Positions 22,389 through 32,129 of a stretch of 64,000 nt of DNA are shown piece after piece. The stretch comes from Phaseolus vulgaris (taxonomy: Eukaryota; Streptophyta; Magnoliopsida; Fabales; Fabaceae). The stretch covers positions 10,234,084 to 10,298,083 of the forward strand of contig NC_023750.2 in assembly GCF_000499845.2 (NCBI RefSeq), written 5' to 3'. The first letter of the stretch is position 1, and each line of letters starts with the position of its first letter. A program made the translations under genes and the position numbers. The notes under the pieces are model-generated. The model was given only the letters and a program-made list of their open reading frames with translations, did no database searches and was not told the origin of the DNA.

Positions 22389-23354
22389 TCAGTGGTCATC
22401 AGAATCAGCACTGGAGGAAGGCGAAGCCCCTTTCCCAGCCCGCAGAGCTCGAGTAAGTCGTGTCCTCCTTTCTTGGTTTATTTTCGAACCTGCACTAAGG
22501 GAGATAAATGTGTCAAAGATACCATGAGGCAAGACATGCACGTACAGAAAACAACAAAGGCCGGAGTTTCTAGGGCAGCGACTCTTACATATGTACTTTT
22601 CGAGAGTCCCAGCGTTGAACTCCATGCTGATCAAAGTGGCAGAGTCAAAACCTCCCGCCTCAGCAAGAATCCGGCAAGCTATTTGATCACTTGGAGCCAG
22701 CTTCTTGAAGGGTTTGGTTTTGAAGGCCCTCGTCTCTCTCACCCAGTACAGCGGAAACCCATCCAGAGCGTCGGGAACAAGGTCAGTACGGCAGATCTTG
22801 AAGAACCGGCCTTTCCACCCGGAGAACGAGCTTTGGAAGGGTGTGAAGAGAACTCTCCCGGGTACATTACTGAGAGTTACCCAGAGGTTGTGTCTCTGCC
22901 TCTTCACCTCAAAGAACTGAAGAAAGAGGTCAACAGAGGGTGCACAACCCAGAAACCCGAAGAGAATGTCGAAGGCTTTGACAAAGGCCCAACTGTTGGG
23001 GTATAACTGGGCCGGAGCCACGTTGATCTCCGACAGCAGTTCCTTCTCGAACCAGGAGAAGGGTAGGCGCACTCCGATGGTCTTGAACACCACCTGGTAA
23101 AAGTAAAAGAAAGGGACCCCTTCGTTGGCCCGTTCGTCTCCACATTCTGGCTCCCCTAGAGTGCAAAGGAGCACAGCGATGTCGTCGTCATGCCTCCTCG
23201 CGAAGGCCCGGTGGTCATAGGAACACGAATCCCCTTTGTGCTCCCTTATGGCCCTGGTAGCGAGTAAGCATGAACACTCATCAAGAAGTTCACTCGAAGC
23301 CCAGGGGTACAAGTCCTTGGGACTAACCCTGGAGGAAGCAGCATGAGAAGACAT
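22389..23354 (-). CDS. Antisense retrotransposon protein, copy 1 (Transposase_28-like domain)
   Basis: The frame runs antisense to gag-pol from ATG 23354 to the stop at 22389-22391. Conserved blocks are YPWASSELLDEC, FFYFYQVVFKTIGVRLPF, FEKELLSEINVAPAQLYPNS, WAFVKAFDIL, PSVDLFLQFFEVKRQ and GFPLYW. These resemble the plant 'putative gypsy type transposon' family. The molecular function is unknown. A candidate intron (22490-22588, 99 nt, GTAAGA...TGCAG) sits in phase 1 at the same protein position as the intron of copy 2, right after the conserved domain. Spliced, the protein would be 288 residues; unspliced, 321. The second exon is short, so the long coiled-coil tail of copy 2 is missing. Confidence 0.8.
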   Translation of the reverse strand: MSSHAASSRVSPKDLYPWASSELLDECSCLLATRAIREHKGDSCSYDHRAFARRHDDDIAVLLCTLGEPECGDERANEGVPFFYFYQVVFKTIGVRLPFSWFEKELLSEINVAPAQLYPNSWAFVKAFDILFGFLGCAPSVDLFLQFFEVKRQRHNLWVTLSNVPGRVLFTPFQSSFSGWKGRFFKICRTDLVPDALDGFPLYWVRETRAFKTKPFKKLAPSDQIACRILAEAGGFDSATLISMEFNAGTLEKYICKSRCPRNSGLCCFLYVHVLPHGIFDTFISLSAGSKINQERRTRLTRALRAGKGASPSSSADSDDH

Positions 23355-23366
23355 TCTTTAACAAGA

Positions 23367-24761
23367 TCAGGGATTGTCAAGGGTATAGGGACTGCCGGAA
23401 ATGCAAGAGTCGAGCGAGGGGAGCGAATGCTGGAACAACCCTTCGTGAGAAAAGAAAGGGTGCAAGAAGAGAGAACGTAAGTAGGTTATGAAGAATGGGA
23501 AAATGATGAGGATAGTTTCAGAGTTTGAAGAGTTAAATAAAGTGGTTAGAGCGCCAAACGACGCGAATGGATGCACCGCACGATCGAACCACGTGGCAGC
23601 AGATGGAAGGGTGGCCCTGGCACCCCTGGTTAAGCTCAGAACACGTCGTATCAATAAAATACCTGATGGTACGATGCGCCGTCGAAAGGGGATCAGGGGC
23701 ACAGTAGGAGTCAAGATCAAATCGAATGACTGGATGTCCCATCAGCCATACAGAAAGCGCCACGTAGATCAAGTTGAATGACTGAACGTCTCATCAGCTA
23801 TACAAGGAGCGCCTCGTGGAAGATACGGGAAGGGCCTTGAGCTCTTCGCTGCCCCCAGGCATCGACCGAGCCCAAGGTCAAAGTCAATGTCAAGTTAGGG
23901 ACGACGCCCAAGGCGACACTAGCATGAGACGCCCGAGGCGTCGCCTGGAATGACATAAAGGACGACGCCAGCATGAGACGTCGCGGGCGTCGCCAACCCA
24001 AATATCAGCAGGATCGCCTCCCCGATACCCACAGGTAGGAAAGACTGTGGAGGGAGACGAAATTGAAGGGGGAAGAGTTAGTTGCTGGCGTCATCTCCCC
24101 GATACCCACAGGTAGGAAAGACTGTGGAGGGAGACGAAATTGAAGGGGGCAGAGTTAGTTGCTGGCGTCATCTCCCCGATTCCCACGGGTAGGAAAGACT
24201 GTGGAGGGAGATGAGACCGCCAAACGCCAGCGAATTGCTGGCAGGATGTTCCCCGATACCTATGGGAAGGAAAGACCATAGAGGGAACGACCCCCCCCCC
24301 CCAAAGCACTCGACGTTTTAGACACCCGGGGACGATACGGCGCTGCTGTAGCAGGCCTCTCCTTAGGCGTGGGCGCCGGGGGCTAAGGATCAAGGAGAGA
24401 ACCGTTTCGGTGTTAGAGACACCCCGTGGACGATACGGCGTCACTAGGTGAGCCTCTCCATGGGCGAGAGGGTTGGCACGCGACCATTCCCGGTCATACA
24501 AAGCCGCCCAACAAAGCGAAAGAAGCGAGTATAATACAAACAAAACAACCGAAGCACGCGAAGGCAAAGAACGATGATAAGGATCACATAAGCAGAATTT
24601 TATACCGCGAAGGCACAAAAGCAATCATACGAACACCCAAATTTGTAGCAAGAGTACGAATGGTTCAAAGAATTACAAGTTTAACAGAGAAAGTCAAAAG
24701 TAAAGGTGAAGTATAAAGGAATTAAGCTTGAAGGTGAAGGTGGCGGGTGAGAGACAGCGGT
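23367..24761. other. Spacer between the two antisense genes, with tandem repeats
   Basis: The segment holds GGCGTCGCC-type words (23904-23990), four units of a 77-bp repeat (24019-24290), a run of 12 C (about 24291-24302) and two copies of a unit of about 97 bp containing GGACGATACGGCG (about 24329 and 24430). It should contain the promoter of antisense copy 1 and the 3' end of copy 2. No further gene was recognised. Confidence 0.6.
24019..24290 (+). repeat. 77-bp tandem repeat, four units
   Basis: Units start at 24019, 24096, 24173 and 24250, each beginning TCCCCGATACC. The first three share most of the unit; the fourth keeps only the first 40 bp or so but holds the 77-bp spacing. The core (CCCCGATACCCAYRGGTAGG, then AAAGACYRTGG) is the same as a segment of the LTR at 19583 and 27993. 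Confidence 0.85.
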
Positions 24762-27048
24762 TCAGTCATCCAAGTCCATGGGCACGACCTTCCCGTCGAC
24801 GACATGGTGTGTGGGGTCGCAGTTCGAAATATTGATGCCAGGGTTCTCGCAGGACGCCTGGGTCAGAGCCTCTTGGAACCCCTCCTCGAAAGTACCCGGC
24901 ATCTCCTGGATGAGGGTCTTTTTGTCCTTCTCTAGCTCCTCAACGGCGGCATCCCCAGAGGTCACCTGCTTCTCTAGAGCCTCCTTCTCCACGCGAAGCC
25001 GACTGACCTCGACCTGTAGTTTGTCGTAGTCAGCCTGGAGAAGGTCCATAGCTTTGGCCTGGGTGGCCATTTCCCCCTCCATCCGCTCCATCTTGTCAGC
25101 CTGCTCACGGCAACGGTCCTTCAGGTCCTTTTGAACTTCTGCATCAGTTTTGACCAATTCCTGAAGGCCCGTTACCTGGACTTGGAGGGCGACTTCCCGA
25201 GTATAAAAGCCAGCCTGGAGCTCCAATGCCTCTGCCAGTTGCCTCTCAGTTTCTGCTTTAGACTCTTGCGCTTGCTTCAGAGAGGTTTGGTAGGTTTCGT
25301 TCTGGCGCCCCAGGGTCCTCATTTCCTCCTCCAGAGTAGTCGCCTTTGTTTCCAAGGCCTGGAGAGTTTGAGCTTGCATGACCGCGTTTCTGGCCTGGGC
25401 GCGCCATTCAAGGGCCACCGCCAAGAAGGCCCCCAAGTAGAAAGGCATGCCTTCCTTCCTGTCGGTGCCCTCTGGCAGAGTCCCGCCACTGAAGCCCCTC
25501 ATTAGATGCATAATCGGAGGAGGGATGGCGATGAAATCGGGGGCGGCAGCGACGGGAGCAGGGGAGGCAATGGCTTCTGCCGGCGGCGGAGGCGGGGCAG
25601 ATTCGACGCCTTCGCCCCCTTCCTCTTGGAGTGTCATGGGAGGAAGTGAGGTCGCACTTGGGGGGTTGTCCATGAAGGGGTTCCCTCCCTGGGGCGACGC
25701 CTCTACCAAAAGAGGAACCCGCGCAGATTTTCTTCTCTTGAAGGGTGCCACGCCTTCTGAGTCCTCATCATCTGATAGAATCTCCAAGACTCGTTTCCCT
25801 TTGTCAAGGGGGGTTGGAGCCGGTGACGAAGCCGCGGCTAGGGGAACAACGGCGATAGGTAGAGGAGAGCGGGGAGTCTGAAGTGCTGCGAAGTTGTGTG
25901 GAGATGACGGAGGTGAACTAAGAGGAGCTTCGGCGGTGATCGGAGGAGGTGGTGACAGAATTGGTGGGGGAACCGAATCGGCAGCAGGGGTGGAGGAGGC
26001 GCCCGCCTTGGCGGCGCGAGCCTCCTTCAATGCTTTCGCCAGCATCATTCTCTTAGAAGCGCCCATCACCGATCCTACATCAAGACAGACCAAACAGCAA
26101 GAATTAGGACCAAAGCAGCTATGCAAATTTACAACACACATGGAGGCGTGAAATGCAAGTAACATGGCACAATATAAAACGAGCATAATAGTCTGGGGGA
26201 ACAAACGTCCAATAGCAGGCTGTTCACAACAAGAAGGATGAGGGGAGAGTCCCCTTACCAAAGTAGGTGGTCAGGGCGTGAGCATTGTACTCGCTAGCGA
26301 CAAGCTTCAAGGTATAGAAAACTATCCCCAACCCGGCCAAGGCTTTGCTTACCTCCCTGTCGGCAGGAGACAGCTCTTCCATGGTTTTGGCCCTGAGCAG
26401 TTTAGGGCGCTCCGTCCAGTAAAGGGGGAAGCCATCCAAAGCTGTGGGATCGTGCTTGGCGCTGCACACCCTGAAGAACTTCCTTATCCAGTTCTTGTAA
26501 GAATTTTGGAAGAGGGAGAGGAGGATCCTGCCCGCGATCCCGGAAAAGCTTACCCAGAAGCTTTTCCCCTGCTTTTTCACCTCAAAGAAATGCAGGAAGA
26601 CATCTACAGAAGGGGGGATACCCAGGTGCCCGCAAAGAATTTGAAAACCCCTCACGAATGCCCAGCTGTTGGGATGGAGCTGGGCGGGGGCAGTATTGAT
26701 TTCAGTGAGGAGTTCCCGTTCAAAGGGGGTGAACGGGAGACGTACTCCTACGCGTTTGAACACGGTCTGGTACATGAAGAAGAAGGGTTTCCCCTTTCTA
26801 GGTCTGTCGTCCAAACAAACAGGTTCTCCAGGCCTGCCGGGACGGACGGATATGTGGGCGTCGTGTGTGCGGCAGAAGGCGTTAAAGTTGTACAAATGGG
26901 GATCCCCACGATGAGCTTCCAGGTCCTGGAAGGAAGTCAGGCTGGTGCATTCGCTCAGGAGCTCGTCGGGGGCCCATGGGTAGAAGGCTTTGTAGTTGGA
27001 CTTGGGGGTCGTGGGGGAGGAATCAGGCTCCGCGTTCGCGCGCGTCAT
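24762..27048 (-). CDS. Antisense retrotransposon protein, copy 2: two-exon gene with coiled-coil tail
   Basis: Exon 1 runs from ATG 27048 to 26259 and exon 2 from 26074 to the stop at 24762-24764. The intron 26075-26258 (184 nt) has a TTTG|GTAAGG donor and TGTAG|GA acceptor and keeps the frame, giving 700 codons. Exon 1 has the family blocks YPWAPDELLSEC, VGVRLPFTPFERELLTEIN, LHPNSWAFVRGFQILC, PSVDVFLHFFEVK and GFPLYW. Exon 2 has a Pro/Ser-rich region, an acidic DDEDSEG followed by FKRRKSAR (possible nuclear signal, near 25728-25745), a long coiled coil (about 25400-24900) and the acidic end MDLDD. Function unknown; a nuclear, self-associating protein is my inference. It is intact in a young element, suggesting selection or recent activity. 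Confidence 0.8.
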
Positions 27049-27063
27049 GGTGTAAATAAATAG

Positions 27064-27274
27064 CTGGAGAAAGAAGAGAGGAAAAAGGGTTTAGCAAGTG
27101 TAGCCATGGCAGGAAGGGGAGAGAGCCCTAGGAAACATCACCCACGCGAGAAAACCCAGAGGAGGAAGGAGAAGCGGAGAAACGCAGTAATGCATGTATA
27201 ACAACAGTCCCAGGCAGTTTAATAAATCATATAATGCGACGAAAGGGAAGGGTCGTGAGTACTCGAAATCGTAC
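27064..27274 (-). other. Candidate 5'-leader intron of antisense copy 2
   Basis: On the minus strand a GCAAAG|GTACGATTT donor (exon end 27275) and a TTTCTCCAG|CT acceptor (exon restart 27063) bracket 211 nt, 15 nt upstream of the ATG. The related gene at 35894 has an equivalent TAAAG|GTATGACTT donor and TTGTAG acceptor just before its ATG. Splicing is inferred. Confidence 0.55.
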
Positions 27275-27756
27275 CTTTGCTATCGGAGTGAGGCAGTAGA
27301 AGAGCACAAGGAGGAGAGAATCGCGATTGCAGAGAAAAAGGGTTTGAAGGCGATGAACAGTGCGGAGATGCAGAGAGAATGAATGTAACAGTAGGGTGAG
27401 CGCGGGGTTTGGAGTAACTTAAACGTTACATTTCGCAACTCAAGAGGCGCTAACTAAGAGCCGTGGGATTGTGCCACGCGTCAAAGGATCAGTTGCCCAA
27501 GGGAAACGCAAAGGTCTCTGGAGGCTGGCCGCGCGATGGGCCACGTGGCGCGTGATCAAGGGTAGCCCCAAAAGGTGTTATTATCATCATTTCAGAGGAG
27601 GTCCAATCAGTCAGTAAGAGCGCTCCTAGGGTTCAGAGAGCGTCACGTCAACAATTCGAGAATTGTTGAGTCAGCAGGGAATGACACGTCATCAGGATGG
27701 CACGTTGACGGCGTGGGCGAGGCTTTAGTCTTTGCGCTGAAGACAAGTCTTCGGCT

Positions 27757-27773
27757 TAAGACTGGGGGGCTTG
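27757..27773 (+). promoter_or_regulatory. Polypurine tract before the 3' LTR
   Basis: AAGACTGGGGGGCTTG directly precedes the LTR start TGTACCG at 27774. The same tract (AGACTAGGGGGGCTTG, read on minus) precedes the LTR of the element at 34226-36999, tying the two elements to one lineage. Confidence 0.8.
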
Positions 27774-28996
27774 TGTACCGTCCCGTATCCGGGCGTTGAC
27801 TAAGTCAAGGTCAAAGTCAACGACTGGAGAGTCAAGGTCAACGCAAGGCGTCGCCTAGGTGAAGAGACGCCAAGTTCTAGCGTCGCCAAGAGGAAGCGTC
27901 GCCAGGACAAGGCGTCGCCTAGGTAATGGCGTCGCCCAAACAGGGCGTCGCCAGATCTAATAGTACTAAAGCAAGGCAATCACGGTGGGGTTCCCCGATA
28001 CCCATGGGTAGGAAAGACCATGGAGGGAGCAACGCCGTGGGGAGGCCTCAGGTCCCGATAACCCGGGGCAGTGATAAAGAGAAGGAAAAGGTGGCTTCAA
28101 GGCCATAGTAATAGTACCAGTGTAGGGCAGCCTGACACGTGAAGTACTCCTGCCGCCCCAGAGACGCCTGTGGGACAGATACGACTCAAGAGGAATGTCA
28201 CGCCCAGGGTAACCGGGTGCAGGGTACAAGAGGAAGGCAGATACGCTCTCAAAGTAAGTGACTAGATAATTGGGGGCATGAGTTGGCACCCAAAAAGTCA
28301 CCCCTAGCGCAGTAGCACTCCCAAGCAGGAGGACTCACGCGTAGAAACGTCCCAGATGGGCAGAAACGCCCCCAGATGGGGTCACGGCGTCGTGAGGACC
28401 TCCACGTGTGCGACAGCCATGCCAGAATAGAAACACCCTTTAGTCAGGTGCCAGGTAATTAAAGTCATTCAATACAGTTTCCCTTTCGAGCATTTAGGTG
28501 TTATAGTGGCTCCCAAGCGTTTCAACGTCTTAAATGCGCTACGTTTTCTAATTAAATACGCTGATTGAGTGCGTTACATTTGCAATTAAAGGCGCTTTAA
28601 GGCGCTTTAAATGCTTGGGTAGTTTAAATAGCGCGGAGAATGTTGGAAAGAGGGTTCGAACTCTCTGCGAATTTACCAGAATTCTCTAGTTGCTTGCTCG
28701 TGCTTCAAGGTTACGAACAAGGGACTGGGGAATATTTTTGCCTGAGAGATAGAACACAGACACACAATACACAGTTATTTCTTACCACCTTCAGGGCGCC
28801 ATACGCGGTGCTCAGAGACGGAGGTGAAGAGTTTTGGTGTTTCTTGCTGGCTGACTTGAGCGTCGGAGTGCAAACGGCCGCTAGGGCGCCTCTTTGTCCT
28901 CTTTTTTGCAGGAATCCACGGGCAATCAGTGGGAAGGAGTCCCTAGCTGACGGTAGAGGTCGCGCACGAAGACGTCCCGGTCAACCGGACGGAACA
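27774..28996 (+). repeat. 3' LTR of the 19364-28996 element
   Basis: It is 1223 bp, nearly identical to 19364-20585, ends GGACGGAACA and is followed by the TSD AATAC (28997-29001). Differences from the 5' LTR include T/C at 19488/27898 and one extra T in the T-run near 28738. Confidence 0.92.
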
Positions 28997-29111
28997 AATA
29001 CTAAATGTAAATTGACAATTCAAAAACTACCAAACAACACACACAAACAAAGTAACAGGTTCTTGAAGTCTTCAAAGCAGATTTGGAAGCATCAAAGCAC
29101 CTTGATCAATA

Positions 29112-29381
29112 GAAGCATGCTAAAGAAGAAAATTGTTGAGGATTTTAAGTTAGGATTTTTAAGGCATAAAATTCTATACCACTAGATATAATATAGGGCT
29201 ATCCAAATCCTCGTGTTTGTCTTGAATTAAGTTACAATAATATGAAAATGTAATTAGCTAAATCCTTATTAATTTCGTGTTCTATATTTCCATTGGACTA
29301 CGAAATAGATTTGCATGATTTATTTTGATTTGGAAGAGGATTTGGAAAAATAGGGAAGCTTTGAACAATGGAGAGTGCAGG
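29112..29381 (+). pseudogene. CNL resistance gene relic, middle part (ARC domain)
   Basis: This continues the gene broken at 17209. Frames give MLKKKIVEDFKLGFLR, then CLELSYNNM, LAKSL and CSIFPLDYEIDLHDLF followed by FGRGFGKIG. These correspond to the ARC2 part of CNL proteins (CLKLSYDNL...CSIFPEDYEI...GRGLGL). Several stops interrupt the frame. It ends at the insertion of the solo LTR at 29382. Confidence 0.75.
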
Positions 29382-30100
29382 TGATGAAAACTCATCCAGC
29401 CTCAAAACATTTCTTTAAGAAGATTGGAAGCAGAAAAGGGAGCTCAAAAGACTTTTATCTCAGGGAGAATTAATTATTGTCCGCTCTTCCATTTTTTTCT
29501 AGTTTTATAAACATTGTATAGAGTAGTATAGGCTTTATTTCAGGCTTGTATTTAGGTCATTTTCTTAGGCCATGTTTTAGGAAAATTTTCATGGTCCATG
29601 TATTGGGCCAATTAGAGTAAGGTGTAAATAGAAAAGGAAAGAGTCTGACTAGAGTTACAATTGGGCATCCTTGGATCCAATGCAACTTTATACGATCTAG
29701 GATGCACAATACAAATAGAAAGCATGGATTGGCAAGGAAGGCATGAAGGTCCACATGTCATCCCCTAAATGGAGAGGATTCCAACCAATGCCAAAAGGCC
29801 ATTTGTATTCATGGGAATGGAGAGAACCAATTAGAGGATGAAACTTGTCAACCTCTAATTTGAGAGAATTTTCTCCAATTAGAGAGAGTCACTTGTCCTT
29901 CTATGAGTGGAGAGTTTTTAGGGTTAAAGCTTACACCTTGGCTGCCCAACACTATAAATACAAGTACTAGCCCTCTTGTAAAAGAGCTTAGAATTAATTA
30001 AAGAATTGTTGCTCAAATTTATGCACATCTTGTCTTCTTTGCTCACTCTTTGCTAGCACTAGTTTTGTGTCTAGATTAGAACCTTTTTAGGATTGCATCA
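29382..30100 (+). mobile_element. Solo LTR inside the CNL pseudogene
   Basis: The LTR starts TGATGAAAACTC and ends GGATTGCATCA, 719 bp. The flanks are GCAGG (29377-29381) and GCAAA (30101-30105), a TSD with two G/A differences, as expected of old methylated DNA. CTATAAATAC at about 29951 is a likely promoter. It splits the CNL reading between the ARC2 segment and the MHD-like segment. Family not identified. Confidence 0.65.
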
Positions 30101-30330
30101 GCAAAGAGAAAGATGCATGTAGCTATTAGCATCCTCAAGAATTGTTGTTTGTTAATGCAAGACAAAACAAAAGAAATTTTTAAGCTAATGATTTGGTTCG
30201 TGATTTAGCCCTATGGATTGCATCTAAAAGTGGTCAAACAATTTTCGCAAGAACTAAAGTGTATCCAAGAGTGTTGATAAAAGATGAAATCAGGAAAGAT
30301 AATGCAATAGCCTTATGGAATTTCATAACT
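30101..30330 (+). pseudogene. CNL resistance gene relic, 3' part (MHD-like region)
   Basis: The reading resumes with AKRKMHVAISILKNCCLL, then NDLVRDLALWIASKSGQTIF (family MHDLVRDVALWIASK, with MH-D replaced by AND) and TKVYPRVLIKDEIRKDNAIA ending LWNF. This is the end of ARC2 and the start of the LRR linker. No leucine-rich repeats are readable beyond about 30330, so the gene is truncated or too decayed to see. Confidence 0.75.
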
Positions 30331-30782
30331 TTCTTATTTTTATAAGAGAAACATTTTTGTTTTTAATATCACTTTACTCAACTAAATTAAAAATAATTTA
30401 CCATTATGACAACCAACCTCTCTCTCATGCTATATTTGTAAACAAAACCAAGTTAACCAAGCATAAATATTCCAATAAACTAGAGAAACGAAGTTTTGCT
30501 CCTCGAGTTTTGAATAACATATTTGATGCTCAAACAAGAATTTGAAACTGAAACATCCGACCATTAATCATGAAGCAACAAAATACAAAACACATCATCA
30601 AAATGAAAAATGCGGCATAAAACTCACCTTTAGACAAATGAAAGTAAAGGTTTCAACTCCACTCAAGAACCCTTTACCCAAAAAAGCATTGTTCTTTGTC
30701 TCCACACCACGTCCCAATTTTGATTGGCTTCTTTGCGTATTAGGATTTGTTAATACTTCTCATTAACACAAACAATAAGCAA
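30331..30782. other. Unassigned stretch downstream of the CNL relic
   Basis: Open frames at 30315-30545 and 30542-30766 show no recognised motif. The position fits decayed LRR sequence, but no LxxLxxL pattern is convincing. Confidence 0.35.
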
Positions 30783-32129
30783 CATTACAAGAAAATCATT
30801 AAATAGCAACTAAATTTAGAGATAAAAAATAATTAGTCACTATATTGACTAAATTAAATACTATTTTAGAAACTAAAAAATTATTCGTATCTTGATACAA
30901 ACCGACAAATAACTAAGGACACAACAAACACTTTCTAAAAGGGTCAGTCATCTCAAGATACAAAGTCAGTTCCCACCAAGCCTCGAGAAAGAATCAACAA
31001 AAGAAGAAGAAACTATAAACTTGAATATCAAAAGTTCTTCCTTTTGGTCTTCTTAAAGTATAGAATATGTTTGTAAATAATTTGGGCTCAATTTAGGGTC
31101 CAAATAGAAAAGATATGCTAGAATAAGGTTCCTTTAGCATAATAGGGGGTGTAGGTATCATTTTAGCTTGTTCCTAACCCTTTAGGAAAGCAATTTGACC
31201 TAGTTTCTAGAAGGACAAGCCTAGGGTGCGGGTTTGACTTAGTCAAACCCTAAGGCTGCCCATTTTTTCCCTTTTCCCATCCTAGCCCTCTTGCTTGTTT
31301 TCCTAGGCTCCTTCACCTATAAATAGGAGGCCTACCCATTGTATTTTACATGTTGAAATTGAATAGAAAAGTTACTCTGCACAAATATTGTGAAAGCTTG
31401 AGTAAGTATTGTCTCCTCTTCCTTTTGGTCTTATCTTCATGAGAATGAAACTCTCAAGTGGCGGCCTAGCACTTATCTTAGTGGTTTCCACCCTTCAAGT
31501 GGCGTGACCACCCACCACCATCTCCATAAGTTTCTTCTTCCATTTCCTTCATGCTAACTTTCCATTAATGTTTCCTAATTTTCTTCTTTATTTCGGAAAT
31601 TGCATACATGTCACCATACAATGTCTTTTTATCTTTGCCTTTATGAAATGCACCTTCACCACTTGGTTAAGTTAGAGTCCAGTGGGAATTTTCCTAAGGT
31701 CATCACCATTAACCCTAAAATCTCAATCTTAAAGTAAAGTGTCACCTAAATGAAAACATCTAAAAATCAACTCACATCATATCTAAAGTGGTTTCTATTA
31801 TTATAATAAAAATATATATAAAATAGTTTCTAAATTGATATATAAATTGACTACCAAGGTTTTACCTACTAATAATTTAGATTCTAAATTAGGCTCTAAA
31901 AGACTAATGGAGACTAATTTAAAATATAAAGTAGTAAGTAGTTAAAACCTTGGTAACTAATGATTAGATCCTAATTTAGAAACTATTTTATAAAGTTTTA
32001 TTAATAATAGAAACTACTTTAGAAATTAATAATTTTTTTAGTTTATAAAATGGTCTCTAATTTAGTCAAATAGTAACTAATTATTTTGGTCTCTAAAATT
32101 AGTTTTTATTTAATGATTTTCTTGTATTT
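30783..32129 (+). mobile_element. CACTA-type non-autonomous element, interrupted by a solo LTR
   Basis: The ends are inverted: CATTACAAGAAAATCATT at 30783 and AATGATTTTCTTGTATTT at 32112-32129, close to the CACTACAAGAAAATC consensus. The body without the insert (30783-30892 and 31785-32129) is about 455 bp of TTAGAGACAAAAAATAATTAG-type sequence and its near-inverse. Related copies are at 34140, 43354 and 46390. No transposase is encoded. Confidence 0.7.
30893..31779 (+). mobile_element. Solo gypsy LTR with perfect TSD TATCT
   Basis: The LTR starts TGATACAAACCG and ends AACTCACATCA, 887 bp, flanked by TATCT at 30888-30892 and 31780-31784. CTATAAATAGG at about 31317-31327 is the LTR promoter. 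It belongs to the same family as the LTRs of the 6048-10631 element. It sits within the CACTA-type element, so it is the younger of the two. Confidence 0.88.

Larger units (their letters stand above)
19364..28996 (+). mobile_element. Young, complete-ended but internally deleted Tat/Ogre-like Ty3/gypsy element
   Basis: The LTRs lie at 19364-20585 and 27774-28996, and a perfect TSD AATAC lies at 19359-19363 and 28997-29001. By direct comparison the LTRs differ at seven bases and one 1-bp indel over 1222 bp (about 0.6%). Using an assumed 1.3e-8 substitutions per site per year, that is roughly 0.2 million years. The PBS is TGGCGCCCACCGCGTGG and the PPT is ACTGGGGGGCTTG. The interior runs: broken gag, a fused integrase C-terminal segment, then two antisense genes (22389-23354 and 24762-27048) and a tandem-repeat block. 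Protease, RT, RNase H and most of integrase are missing, so any recent movement needed enzymes from elsewhere. Confidence 0.92.
17210..29111 (-). mobile_element. Family A LTR in minus orientation, split by two later insertions
   Basis: The pieces are 17210-17693, 18792-19363 and 29002-29111, together about 1.16 kb, the family A LTR length. Its minus-strand end is at 17210 (TGTTAGAATG) and its start at 29111 (CTTGATCAATA read on plus). It is flanked by GAAGT (17205-17209) and GAAGC (29112-29116), a TSD with one mismatch. It landed in the CNL gene just after the GLPL motif. The order of its pieces matches a reversed copy of 17694-18791. Confidence 0.8.

Noticed and set aside
22392..23006. A 204-codon plus-strand frame opposite antisense copy 1
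   Set aside because: It is the shadow of the minus-strand coding sequence, with no recognisable motif.
24019..24290. Regular 77-bp repeats as a CRISPR-like array
   Set aside because: Units are contiguous and derived from the LTR, with no unique spacers, in plant DNA.
25131..26151. Several plus-strand open frames (25131-25505, 25447-25881, 25894-26151)
   Set aside because: They are GC-rich shadows of the coiled-coil and Pro-rich exon on the minus strand.
26278..27063. A 261-codon open frame on the plus strand opposite antisense gene exon 1
   Set aside because: It is the shadow of the conserved minus-strand coding sequence. Its translation has no known motif, while the minus frame has the family blocks.
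28640..29185. A 181-codon plus-strand frame crossing the 3' LTR end
   Set aside because: It runs from LTR through the TSD into the family A LTR and the CNL relic, so it is a chance fusion.
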